Shown here piece by piece: positions 52,705 through 61,051 of a stretch of 64,000 nt of DNA. Position numbers and translations under genes: made by a program. Where the stretch lies: positions 992,001 to 1,056,000 of the forward strand of contig NZ_VCNI01000002.1 in NCBI RefSeq assembly GCF_005937185.1, given 5' to 3'. Origin of the DNA: Flagellimonas algicola. GTDB lineage: Bacteria; Bacteroidota; Bacteroidia; Flavobacteriales; Flavobacteriaceae. The stretch's first letter is position 1. Each line of letters starts with the position of its first letter. Below the pieces are notes generated by a model. The model was given only the letters and a program-made list of their open reading frames with translations. It made no database searches and was not told the DNA's origin.

Positions 52705-55065
52705 ATGATAAAGCATAACATTATTGTATTTTTTAGGAGCATCAAAAGGAGTAAAAGCTCATTCCTCATCAATATGATAGGCCTGTCAACAGGTATGGCT
52801 TGTACATTATTGATTTCACTTTGGGTGATGGACGAGCTAGGTGTGGATAAATTTCATGAAAAAAATGATCGCATCTTTCAGGTCATAGAGCATCTAAATT
52901 TTTCAGACGGGGTCCAGACCATGATTGAAACTTTTGGGCCAATGGCAGAACTGTTGGTTACGGAATTCCCCGAAGTGGAATACGCTTCGGAAGCGATTCC
53001 ACCTTCTTGGTTTGGCAAACATAATCTTTCAACAGACGAGAAAAGTATCAAGGCCGTTGGTCAAATTGTTGGAAAAGACTATTTCAATATTTTTTCCTTT
53101 GGATTGATTTTAGGGAATAAAGCGCAAGTACTTAAGGACCCCAACTCAATAGTACTTTCCAAAAGCTTGGCCATATCCTTATTTGGCACTACTGAAAATA
53201 GTATAGGCAAAGCGATATCTTTTGAGGAAGACAAACAGTTTATGGTTTCAGGAGTTTATGAGGATACTCCTTCGAATTCCACTATCCAGTTTGATTTTGC
53301 GCTATCTTCCCACGCATATAAGGACCTTCCTCCGTGGAATTCCCTCCATTCTTGGAATGGTAGCGGCCCTCAGGTTTACGTGCTGTTAAAAGAAGGGACA
53401 AACATCAACGCATTTAATGAAAAGGTGGATAGGTTACGAAAAAGCACCAATGAAAAATCCATCAGAACTGCAGTACTTGTTCCTTTCTCCAAACATTACC
53501 TCCATGGCACTTATGAAAATGGAAAACAGGTAGGGGGTCGTATCCAATATGTAAAGCTATTCTCCATTATTGCCTTGATCATCCTTGTCATAGCATGCAT
53601 CAATTTTATGAATCTTTCCACGGCAAGAGCTACCAAAAGACTAAAGGAAATTGGTGTAAAGAAAGCCGTTGGTGCAAACCGAAGGATATTTATTACGCAG
53701 TTTCTTGGCGAATCTCTTTTAATGGCATTCATGGCGTTGATTTTTTCAGTTACTATGGTAACACTCTTTCTTCCACAGTTCAATGTTATTGTAGGAAAAC
53801 AGTTGGCTTTAACTTTTAGCGCCAATCTTATTTTTATCATTCTGGGGATTACAATTTTCACTGGAATAATTGCTGGCAGCTATCCGGCGATTTACCTTTC
53901 GGGATTTAATGCTATTACCATTCTTAAAGGAAAATTGGATCAATCTCTTGGCGAGATTTGGACAAGGAAAGGGTTGGTAATTATACAATTTTCACTTTCT
54001 ATTGTATTGATAGCTTCAGTGTTGGTGGTGTATAAGCAGATGCAATATGTGCAAAACCAAAATTTGGGGTATGAACAGGACAATATTGTCCATTTTAATC
54101 TAGAAGGACAGATTAAAAAGCAAAGAGAAGCATTTATTGCCGAGCTAAAGAAGCTGCCAGGGATACAAAATGCGTCCAGTACCACACACAACATGGTGGG
54201 TCATAATTGGTCGGTAGGGTTGGATTGGGAAGGAAGAGATGAAAGAAACATAGCTTTTCAAGTTGCTGGTGTTGATTATGATTTTATTGAGACAATGGAT
54301 ATGGATATTGTGGCGGGCCGAGGTTTCAGCAGGGAATTTGGAGCTGACAGTACTGGGCTAGTTTTTAACCAAACAGCCATTCAAACTATGAATATTAAAG
54401 ATCCTATTGGCAAAATAGTACGGGGCTTTTATGGTGAAGGAACCATTATAGGCGTGGTCAAAGATTTTCATTTTAAATCCTTGCATGATAAGGTAGAACC
54501 GTTGTTCATGACCATGATGCCCCAAGCCACGAAAAAGATTATGGCCAGAATTGAAGCGGGTATGGAAAAAGAGGTACTAGCTGAAATACAACATCTCTAT
54601 AAAACATTTAACCCAAGTTTGCCTTTTGAATATGAGTTCTTGGACAAAAACTTTCAAAAGCTTTATAAGTCAGAGCAGCGTGTGGCTTCTTTATCAAAGT
54701 ATTTTGCTGGTTTGGCCGTATTGATTTCATGTCTTGGATTGTTTGGCTTGGTTATTTTTACCATCGAAAGAAGGCGTAAAGAAATCAGTATTCGCAAAGT
54801 TTTGGGCCAAAAAGCTTCGCAAATAACAGTCATGCTTTCAAGCGAATTTGCGAAATTGGTTTTGGCATCAGCAATTATTGCTTTGCCCATTGCCTATCTA
54901 TTGATCAGTAATTGGCTTTCAAGTTTTTCGTATCATATTTCCTTGAATTTTTGGTACTTTTTGTCTGCTGGTCTATTAGCAATGGTCATTGCAATGTTAA
55001 CAGTGGGATCCCAGACCATAAGTGCCGCAAATAAAAACCCGGTCGGAGGTTTAAGGGAGGAATAA
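52705..55065 (+). CDS. ABC permease 9, MacB/FtsX type, divergent
   Basis: A 786-residue permease: start 'MIKHNIIVFFRSIKRSKSSFLINMIGLSTGMACTLLI', first coupling helix 'RATKRLKEIGVKKAVGANRRIF', 'IAGSYPAIYLSGFNAITILKGKLDQ', second 'ERRRKEISIRKVLGQKASQITV' and end 'NPVGGLREE'. The second coupling helix and the C-terminus differ from permeases 1-7, and it is visibly AT-richer by eye. It is followed after 30 bases by the second ATPase, with which it may form its own complex. Confidence 0.9.
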   Translation: MIKHNIIVFFRSIKRSKSSFLINMIGLSTGMACTLLISLWVMDELGVDKFHEKNDRIFQVIEHLNFSDGVQTMIETFGPMAELLVTEFPEVEYASEAIPPSWFGKHNLSTDEKSIKAVGQIVGKDYFNIFSFGLILGNKAQVLKDPNSIVLSKSLAISLFGTTENSIGKAISFEEDKQFMVSGVYEDTPSNSTIQFDFALSSHAYKDLPPWNSLHSWNGSGPQVYVLLKEGTNINAFNEKVDRLRKSTNEKSIRTAVLVPFSKHYLHGTYENGKQVGGRIQYVKLFSIIALIILVIACINFMNLSTARATKRLKEIGVKKAVGANRRIFITQFLGESLLMAFMALIFSVTMVTLFLPQFNVIVGKQLALTFSANLIFIILGITIFTGIIAGSYPAIYLSGFNAITILKGKLDQSLGEIWTRKGLVIIQFSLSIVLIASVLVVYKQMQYVQNQNLGYEQDNIVHFNLEGQIKKQREAFIAELKKLPGIQNASSTTHNMVGHNWSVGLDWEGRDERNIAFQVAGVDYDFIETMDMDIVAGRGFSREFGADSTGLVFNQTAIQTMNIKDPIGKIVRGFYGEGTIIGVVKDFHFKSLHDKVEPLFMTMMPQATKKIMARIEAGMEKEVLAEIQHLYKTFNPSLPFEYEFLDKNFQKLYKSEQRVASLSKYFAGLAVLISCLGLFGLVIFTIERRRKEISIRKVLGQKASQITVMLSSEFAKLVLASAIIALPIAYLLISNWLSSFSYHISLNFWYFLSAGLLAMVIAMLTVGSQTISAANKNPVGGLREE

Positions 55066-55095
55066 AAAATAAATCAACACGAATAAAAACAGATT

Positions 55096-55758
55096 ATGTT
55101 ATTACAACTAAACAACATATTTAAATGGGTCAACTCTGGAGGCCAACGTATCTTTTTATTGAAAGATATCAACCTTGAAGTCCAGGAAGGGGAGTTTATT
55201 TCTGTGATGGGTCCGTCAGGTTCAGGAAAGTCAACTTTGCTAAATGTCATAGGAATGCTGGACGGGTTTGAAGAAGGAGAATACCATTTTTTGGATGAGT
55301 CGGTACATAACCTTAGGGAGAAGCACCGCGCCAATTTATACAAGGAATATATTGGGTTTGTTTTCCAGCAATATCATTTGTTGGACGATCTTACTGTTCA
55401 GGAAAATCTGGAAATGCCGTTGCTTTACAAAAAATTGAAAGGCGCTGAACGTAAGGCCAAGGTTGCCGATATGTTGGATCGATTTAATATTGTGGGTAAA
55501 AAGGATCTGTTTCCTGCTCAACTGAGTGGAGGTCAACAGCAATTGGTGGGGATAGCAAGGGCATTGATTTCCAACCCAAAATTGATTCTAGCGGATGAGC
55601 CTACAGGAAACCTGAATTCCAAACAAGGGGAAGAAATCATGGATTTGTTCAAACAGTTGAATGAGGAAGGGGTAACCATCATTCAGGTGACACATTCCGA
55701 AAAAAATGCAGCCTATGGTTCCAGGATCATCAATTTGTTGGATGGAAGAATGATTTGA
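55096..55758 (+). CDS. ABC transporter ATP-binding protein, ATPase 2 (altered signature and D-loop)
   Basis: A 220-residue LolD/MacB-type ATPase with Walker A 'GPSGSGKST', Q-loop 'FVFQQYHLLDDLTVQENLEMPL', Walker B 'LILADEPTG', H-loop 'QVTHSEK'. Compared with ATPase 1, the signature is LSGGQQQLVGIARAL (L-V-G for R-V-A) and the D-loop is GNLNS with Asn for Asp. Both positions are strongly conserved for transport-competent dimers, so it may be a poor or asymmetric partner. Last gene of the series; converges on the FAD oxidoreductase gene. Confidence 0.88.
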   Translation: MLLQLNNIFKWVNSGGQRIFLLKDINLEVQEGEFISVMGPSGSGKSTLLNVIGMLDGFEEGEYHFLDESVHNLREKHRANLYKEYIGFVFQQYHLLDDLTVQENLEMPLLYKKLKGAERKAKVADMLDRFNIVGKKDLFPAQLSGGQQQLVGIARALISNPKLILADEPTGNLNSKQGEEIMDLFKQLNEEGVTIIQVTHSEKNAAYGSRIINLLDGRMI

Positions 55759-55837
55759 AAAATAGGGGCTGGTTGAATTCACTTATCTATGCGGGAATGC
55801 ATGGAAAAACCAACCTGCTTGTTTAAAAATCTTCGAG

Positions 55838-55854
55838 CGAATTAGTGTAATTCG
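55838..55854. repeat. inverted repeat between convergent genes
   Basis: CGAATTA-GTG-TAATTCG, a perfect 7-bp-arm palindrome in the gap between ATPase 2 and the convergent FAD oxidoreductase gene. No clear T-run follows, so it may be a dispersed repeat rather than a terminator. Confidence 0.6.
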
Positions 55855-55899
55855 TGTCCAACCATTGCTTATATTTTAATTCTGGTAAAAGCAAGTAAC

Positions 55900-57015
55900 C
55901 TAAGCCAGTTCCGCTAGCTCTTTTCCCACCAAACTTCCCAATGCAACGCCCATACCACCCAAACGAACACCACAACTTATGTTGTTGGACAGCTGTTTGA
56001 CTATGGGCGATTTCTGTTTTCCAACGCCCATGATTCCACTCCATCTTTGGGCGATTTCAACTTGCTGTTGGGGCAGAATAACGGTGTTCAATAATTTTTC
56101 AAGATGGTCTTGAATCAGTTTGGTTTGACCAAAATTGGAGGTTTCCTCGGTTTTCAAATCCAAGTTTCTGCCACCACCAAACAAAATTCGGTCATCTATA
56201 TTCCTGAAGTAATAATAGCCTTGATCAAAATGGAAAGTGCCTTTGATCCTTAGGTTTTTGATCGGGGCTGTGATCAATACTTGTGCCCGGGCAGGCACTA
56301 CGTTTTCGGTTGGAAGCAGTTTTGAGGCAAACCCGTTGGTGGCCACAAGCACTTTTTTACTTTTAAAATTAAAATGACTTGTTCCTACGACAGCGGAGTT
56401 CCCCAAATCGGATAGTTCTTCCACAGTTATACCATTGAGGATATGAATGCTCTTTTTTAGGCATTTTTGAAGAAGGGTCTTCATCATTAGACCCGTGTCC
56501 AGCTGTCCTTCAAACTGCTGCGTAATGTAGTTGGATTGAATCTGTCCAAATCCAAAGAGATTGTCACTTTTCACAAAAGGATCTTGTCCAAAAATGGGCT
56601 TAAGTAGCTTGTTCAAACTACCCATTTCTGCCAAGCATTGTTCAAACAAAGTAGAACCGCTGTCAAGAAAGAGTTCATGCCCTCCTTGCTCTTGAAAACC
56701 AATATTGTCATCGCCCAAAAGCTTTCGCATTAATTGGATGCCCTGGTAGCGCCTTTGTACCAGCGCAAACACTTCCTCCTCTGAATGTGATTTTAGGTCT
56801 GATAGGATTTCAGAGATGCTTCCAAAACAGGCAAATCCTGCATTCTTGGTACTGGCTCCTTGGGGAAGACTCCCTTTTTCCAACACCAAAATTTTACTTT
56901 GCGGATACTTTTCCCTCAAATGTAAGGCACAGTTAAGGCCTACTATACCACTTCCCACAATGGTAAAGTCTACCTTAGAAAACCACGTTTTATGTTCCCA
57001 GTAGCTTAGGTGCAT
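55900..57015 (-). CDS. FAD-dependent oxidoreductase (DAO family)
   Basis: A 371-residue enzyme: dinucleotide-binding start 'FTIVGSGIVGLNCALHLREKYP' at about 17-38, 'ASTKNAGFACFGSISEILSDL' (FAD-contact region), central substrate domain, and a C-terminal 'RWSGIMGVGKQKSPIVKQLSNNISCGVRLGGMGVALGSLVGKELAEL', typical of D-amino-acid oxidase/glycine oxidase-like flavoproteins. The substrate amine cannot be told. Transcribed towards the end of the transporter series, separated from accC by a terminator. Confidence 0.88.
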   Translation of the reverse strand: MHLSYWEHKTWFSKVDFTIVGSGIVGLNCALHLREKYPQSKILVLEKGSLPQGASTKNAGFACFGSISEILSDLKSHSEEEVFALVQRRYQGIQLMRKLLGDDNIGFQEQGGHELFLDSGSTLFEQCLAEMGSLNKLLKPIFGQDPFVKSDNLFGFGQIQSNYITQQFEGQLDTGLMMKTLLQKCLKKSIHILNGITVEELSDLGNSAVVGTSHFNFKSKKVLVATNGFASKLLPTENVVPARAQVLITAPIKNLRIKGTFHFDQGYYYFRNIDDRILFGGGRNLDLKTEETSNFGQTKLIQDHLEKLLNTVILPQQQVEIAQRWSGIMGVGKQKSPIVKQLSNNISCGVRLGGMGVALGSLVGKELAELA

Positions 57016-57049
57016 TAAATCCTATTTATACTCTTTCAGTTCAAAGTAC

Positions 57050-57075
57050 AAAAAACCCCGATGTAAATCGGGGTT
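57050..57075 (-). terminator. rho-independent terminator after accC
   Basis: Read on the minus strand: stem AACCCCGAT with ATCGGGGTT around TTAC, followed by a T-run. It starts a few bases after the accC stop and separates the accB-accC transcript from the oxidoreductase gene. Confidence 0.85.
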
Positions 57076-57079
57076 AGGG

Positions 57080-58432
57080 TTAATCTTGATATTTTGGATC
57101 CATCTCAAAATCCTCCATGAATTTGGTGGTATAATTACCGGCCAAGTAATCTGGATGGTCCATGAGCTGTCTATGGAATGGAATGGTGGTTTTCACTCCT
57201 TCGATCACAAACTCGTCCAGTGCCCTTCGCATTTTGTTGATGGCCTCCTCTCTTGTCTGGGCCGTGGTAATCAACTTAGCGATCATGGAATCGTAGTTTG
57301 GCGGAATCATATACCCACTATATACGTGGGTATCCAAACGTATTCCGTGACCTCCTGGAGTATGCAAAGTGGTTATTTTACCTGGAGATGGCCTAAAGTC
57401 GTTATATGGGTCTTCCGCATTGATCCTACACTCAATGGAATGCAATTTGGGTAAGTAGTTCTTTCCTGATATAGGAACACCACCAGCCACCAAAATCTGT
57501 TCCCGGATCAAATCGTAATCCACCACCTGTTCCGTAATGGGATGCTCCACTTGAATTCGGGTGTTCATCTCCATGAAATAGAAATTTCGGTGTTTGTCCA
57601 CCAAAAACTCCACAGTTCCTGCACCTTCATATTTGATAAATTCAGCTGCCTTTACAGCGGCTTTTCCCATTTCGTCCCTAAGTGAATCTGTCATAAAGGG
57701 GGATGGGGTTTCCTCCGTTAACTTCTGGTGTCTACGTTGCACGGAACAGTCACGTTCCGATAAGTGGCAGGCTTTTCCAAATTGGTCACCCACAATTTGA
57801 ATTTCAATATGGCGTGGCTCTTCAATGAGTTTTTCCATGTACATTCCCCCATTGCCAAAAGCAGCTGTGGCCTCTTGCACTGCACTTTCAAAGTTGGGTT
57901 CCATTTCTTCTTCGGACCAAATGGCACGCATTCCTTTACCTCCGCCACCAGCTGTGGCCTTGATCATAACGGGATATCCCATTTTCTTGGCCGTCTTTTT
58001 AGCATCTTCCACATCTTTCAACAAACCGTCAGATCCTGGGACGCAGGGCACACCTGCCTTTTTCATGGTCTCTTTGGCTGTAGCTTTATCACCCATTTTG
58101 TCAATCTGTTCCCCAGACGCACCAATGAACTTAATCTCATGTTCTGCACAAATCTTGGAGAATTTGGAGTTTTCCGAAAGAAATCCGTATCCTGGATGAA
58201 TGGCATCGGCATTGGTAATTTCCGCTGCCGCTATAATATTGGGAATTTTCAAATAGGACTCATTACTTGGCGCTGGACCTATACAAACAGCTTCGTCTGC
58301 AAATCGAACGTGAAGACTTTCCTCATCCGCTTTGGAATATACCGCTACGGTTTTGATTCCCATTTCTTTGCAGGTTCGAATAATTCGAAGGGCAATTTCT
58401 CCCCTATTCGCAATCAATACCTTTTTAAACAT
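57080..58432 (-). CDS. accC: acetyl-CoA carboxylase, biotin carboxylase subunit
   Basis: A 450-residue ATP-grasp carboxylase that carboxylates the biotin of AccB with bicarbonate and ATP. Start '[25 protein letters not shown]', '[10 protein letters not shown]', '[14 protein letters not shown]' (glycine-rich loop), '[16 protein letters not shown]', and a C-terminal '[21 protein letters not shown]'. The MFKK start is preferred to a frame open 6 codons upstream. It follows accB after 80 bases, the gap holding repetitive 'ttccaaattccaa'-like sequence. Confidence 0.96.
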   Translation of the reverse strand: MFKKVLIANRGEIALRIIRTCKEMGIKTVAVYSKADEESLHVRFADEAVCIGPAPSNESYLKIPNIIAAAEITNADAIHPGYGFLSENSKFSKICAEHEIKFIGASGEQIDKMGDKATAKETMKKAGVPCVPGSDGLLKDVEDAKKTAKKMGYPVMIKATAGGGGKGMRAIWSEEEMEPNFESAVQEATAAFGNGGMYMEKLIEEPRHIEIQIVGDQFGKACHLSERDCSVQRRHQKLTEETPSPFMTDSLRDEMGKAAVKAAEFIKYEGAGTVEFLVDKHRNFYFMEMNTRIQVEHPITEQVVDYDLIREQILVAGGVPISGKNYLPKLHSIECRINAEDPYNDFRPSPGKITTLHTPGGHGIRLDTHVYSGYMIPPNYDSMIAKLITTAQTREEAINKMRRALDEFVIEGVKTTIPFHRQLMDHPDYLAGNYTTKFMEDFEMDPKYQD

Positions 58433-58512
58433 AATACCTTGAATTTTCAATGCTCAAATTCCAAATTCCAAAGCGTTTATTGGTATTTGGAGCTTGGGTA
58501 TTGTGATTTAAA

Positions 58513-59004
58513 TTAAGATGGGTCAACCAAAAACAGAGGCTGATCAAATTCAACAGGTGAGGAATCTTCCACCAATACCTTCACAATTTTTCCAGAGACT
58601 TCGGATTCAATATCGTTGAAGAGTTTCATGGCTTCAATAACACAAAGAACGTCTCCTTGGCTTATGGCACTTCCCACCTCAACAAATGCTGGTTTGTCCG
58701 GGGCGGGTTTTCTATAAAAGGTTCCTATGATAGGAGATTTGATGGTAATGTATTTTGAATCATCCGCTGCGGGTTCTGGAGAACTGGCTGCAGGAGCTGG
58801 TGCTTCAGGTGCTGCAGGAGCAGGAGCAACTGGCACCGCCGGGGCTTGCGCCATTGGAATTTGTTGAACAATAGTGGTCTCTGGTGTAGCGGTTGTGCTA
58901 CCCGTTCGGATGGTGATTTTCACGTCTTCCATCTCCAGCTTTACTTCGCTGGCACCAGATTTGGCTACGAACTTGATTAAACTCTGAATTTCCTTAATGT
59001 CCAT
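58513..59004 (-). CDS. accB: acetyl-CoA carboxylase biotin carboxyl carrier protein
   Basis: A 163-residue BCCP: N-terminal part, an Ala/Pro-rich flexible linker (about 45-80), and the biotinyl domain with the site Lys127 in 'VIEAMKLFNDIESE' (EAMKL in place of the usual EAMKM). The biotin swings between AccC and the carboxyltransferase to make malonyl-CoA. Full length. It lies 27 bases downstream of fabH, so fabH, accB and accC form one unit. Confidence 0.96.
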   Translation of the reverse strand: MDIKEIQSLIKFVAKSGASEVKLEMEDVKITIRTGSTTATPETTIVQQIPMAQAPAVPVAPAPAAPEAPAPAASSPEPAADDSKYITIKSPIIGTFYRKPAPDKPAFVEVGSAISQGDVLCVIEAMKLFNDIESEVSGKIVKVLVEDSSPVEFDQPLFLVDPS

Positions 59005-59031
59005 GGAATATGATTTAGTTAGTTGTGCAAT

Positions 59032-60027
59032 TTATGAATTGTACGCCCATTTTAAATAAATGGCGCCCCAGGTAAAACCACCCCCGAAAGCAGCAAAAAT
59101 TAAATTGTCACCTTTCTTAAGTTGCTTTTCATAATCGTGCAACAACAAGGGCAGTGTTGCCGAAGTGGTATTTCCGTATTTATGTATGTTGATCATTACT
59201 TTATCGTGCTCCAAGCCCATCCGTTTGGCTGTGGCATCTATAATTCTTTTGTTGGCCTGATGTGGCACCAACCAGTTTACATCTTCATGGGTAAGTCCGT
59301 TGCGCTCCATAACCAAGGCAGAAACGTCGGCCATGTTGGACACAGCAAACTTGAAAACCGATTTTCCATCCTGATTGACAAAATGCTGTTTGTTCCTCAC
59401 CGTTTCTTCAGAAGCGGGAAGAATAGACCCACCTGCTTCAATTTTCAAAAACTGACGCCCTACACCATCGGTACGCAAATGTTCATCCTGCAGCCCTAAA
59501 CCTTCATCATTGGCCTCAAAAAGGACTGCACCAGCTCCATCGCCAAAAATGATACATGTGGTTCGATCCGTATAATCTATAATGGAGGACATCTTATCTG
59601 CTCCGATCAACAATACCTTTTTGTATTTGCCCGACTCTATATAACTGGACGCGGTTGACATACCATATAAAAAACTAGAGCATGCAGCTTGCAGGTCGTA
59701 AGAGAATGCATTGGCAGCTCCAATTTCGGATGCTACATAAGCGGCTGTTGCGGCCACGGGAAGGTCGGGAGTGGCTGTAGCCACCAAAACAAAATCAATT
59801 TCCAATGGATCCAGCCCGCGTTTTGCAATCAAATCCTCAGCGGCTTTTATGGCCATGAAGGATGTGCCTTGGTTCTCTTCTTTTAAGATTCTACGTTCTT
59901 TGATTCCTGTTCTGGTAGTGATCCATTCATCGTTGGTATCTACCATGGTTTCCAACACTTTGTTGGACAAAACAAATTCTGGAACATACGCCCCCACAGC
60001 TGTAATAGCTGCCGTAGTTTTCTTCAT
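59032..60027 (-). CDS. fabH: 3-oxoacyl-ACP synthase III (KAS III)
   Basis: A 331-residue condensing enzyme starting fatty-acid synthesis from acetyl-CoA and malonyl-ACP. Catalytic Cys116 in 'DLQAACSSFLYG', His in 'VPHQANKRI' and Asn in 'IHKYGNTTSA', plus 'FAAFGGGFTWGAIYLKW' at the end. The ATG of MKKTTAAITAVGAYVP is chosen over one 7 codons upstream. Upstream of it is a terminator for rpmF and a palindrome, so it probably has its own regulated promoter. Confidence 0.96.
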   Translation of the reverse strand: MKKTTAAITAVGAYVPEFVLSNKVLETMVDTNDEWITTRTGIKERRILKEENQGTSFMAIKAAEDLIAKRGLDPLEIDFVLVATATPDLPVAATAAYVASEIGAANAFSYDLQAACSSFLYGMSTASSYIESGKYKKVLLIGADKMSSIIDYTDRTTCIIFGDGAGAVLFEANDEGLGLQDEHLRTDGVGRQFLKIEAGGSILPASEETVRNKQHFVNQDGKSVFKFAVSNMADVSALVMERNGLTHEDVNWLVPHQANKRIIDATAKRMGLEHDKVMINIHKYGNTTSATLPLLLHDYEKQLKKGDNLIFAAFGGGFTWGAIYLKWAYNS

Positions 60028-60083
60028 ATTAGTGTCTTTTTTTGTCAAAAACGTTCAAATTTGACCCAAAAGCTGTGAAAATT

Positions 60084-60100
60084 AGTCATTTTATATGACT
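60084..60100. promoter_or_regulatory. palindrome upstream of fabH, possible operator
   Basis: AGTCAT-TTTAT-ATGACT, a perfect 6-bp-arm dyad in the leader region between the rpmF terminator and fabH, about 57 bases before the fabH ATG. Placement fits an operator for a lipid-responsive regulator, but no regulator is known from this window. Confidence 0.4.
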
Positions 60101-60143
60101 TTTTAGGCAAAAAAGGGTTTTTTTGGATTTAAGTACGATCCAT

Positions 60144-60176
60144 AAAAAAACTCCCGCTGTTCATCAACGGGAGTTG
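60144..60176 (-). terminator. rho-independent terminator after rpmF
   Basis: Minus strand: stem AACTCCCG with CGGGAGTT around an 11-base loop, followed by seven T. Ends the yceD-rpmF transcript before fabH. Confidence 0.85.
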
Positions 60177-60201
60177 TAATTTCTTTGTAAGAAATCCGCC
60201 A

Positions 60202-60402
60202 TTAGGCAGCAGTTTCCTCTTCTGTTTTGTCAATCAAGACTTGACCACGGTAATACAATTTACCCTCATGCCAATGCGCTCTGTGGTACAGGTGCATTTC
60301 TCCTGTTACAGAATCTTTGGCAATGGTAGGGGCAGTGGCCTTATAGTGGGTTCTTCTTTTGTCCCTTCTGGTTTTTGATATTTTTCTTTTAGGATGTGCC
60401 AT
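60202..60402 (-). CDS. rpmF: 50S ribosomal protein L32
   Basis: A 66-residue basic protein, '[26 protein letters not shown]', the L32 start, with a C-terminal '[33 protein letters not shown]'. The usual zinc-ribbon cysteines of L32 (CxxC pairs) are absent, the zinc-independent form common in Bacteroidota. It starts 6 bases after yceD and is cotranscribed with it. Confidence 0.96.
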   Translation of the reverse strand: MAHPKRKISKTRRDKRRTHYKATAPTIAKDSVTGEMHLYHRAHWHEGKLYYRGQVLIDKTEEETAA

Positions 60403-60408
60403 TTTAAC

Positions 60409-60942
60409 CTATTTATCCGTTAATAACTTCTTTAAATCGTCCCATCTGGGATCCGTTTTATCTGATTCTTCTTTGATTTCTTTTGGCTGAAGTTCTTCCA
60501 GCTTGTCCAAGATTTCTGATTTCAATGATCCATCCATAACACCGGGATGAACCCTTTTTGGAGGTACCGCTAATGCCAACATTTCATATACATATTGGGC
60601 TATGTTGATACGGTACTCACCATGGGGAATGATCAATATTTCATCGTTCTCGTTGTTGTACTCCTCCCCAAATTTGATGACCAGGTTTAACTGGGATGCA
60701 ATGGGCAAATCAAAAGGTTCCCCGGTCAAATCACAATCCACGTTTACTGTTCCTTCCGCCTCAAGCTCCAACTCCATCATATTGTTCATCTTGTCCAAAA
60801 TGGTGATAAGTCCTATTGCGGCATCATTAAATTCTTGGTATTCAAAAGATTCAAAGAACGTATTGTCAATCTTATACTCAAACGTGTGCTTTCCCAACTT
60901 CAGTCCTGAAAAAGGAATAAAAAACTCCTTTAGCTCCATCAT
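60409..60942 (-). CDS. yceD: YceD/DUF177 family protein
   Basis: A 177-residue cytoplasmic protein of the YceD family (linked to 23S rRNA accumulation in plants and E. coli). Core 'VNVDCDLTGEPFDLPIASQLNLVIKFGEE' contains the family's Cys followed by a beta-rich region, and the C-terminus 'DKTDPRWDDLKKLL' is the conserved 'DPRw..L..L' tail. Two Met codons start the frame; the second is equally plausible. It has a good promoter just upstream and leads rpmF. Confidence 0.85.
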   Translation of the reverse strand: MMELKEFFIPFSGLKLGKHTFEYKIDNTFFESFEYQEFNDAAIGLITILDKMNNMMELELEAEGTVNVDCDLTGEPFDLPIASQLNLVIKFGEEYNNENDEILIIPHGEYRINIAQYVYEMLALAVPPKRVHPGVMDGSLKSEILDKLEELQPKEIKEESDKTDPRWDDLKKLLTDK

Positions 60943-60985
60943 ATATACACTTAAGGTTTGTGTACCAGCCCCATAAAGGCGGGGG

Positions 60986-61015
60986 CAAAGATACTACTTA
61001 TTTATAAATCTACAA
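60986..61015 (-). promoter_or_regulatory. promoter of yceD-rpmF
   Basis: Minus strand: TTG, 19 bases, TATCTTTG, an exact match to the Bacteroidota consensus. It is about 45 bases before the yceD start; a GCCCC/GGGGC stem could form right at the 5' end of the message. Confidence 0.75.
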
Positions 61016-61051
61016 TTCCAAAACCATATTTATGGCCTCGTTCGGTAAATT

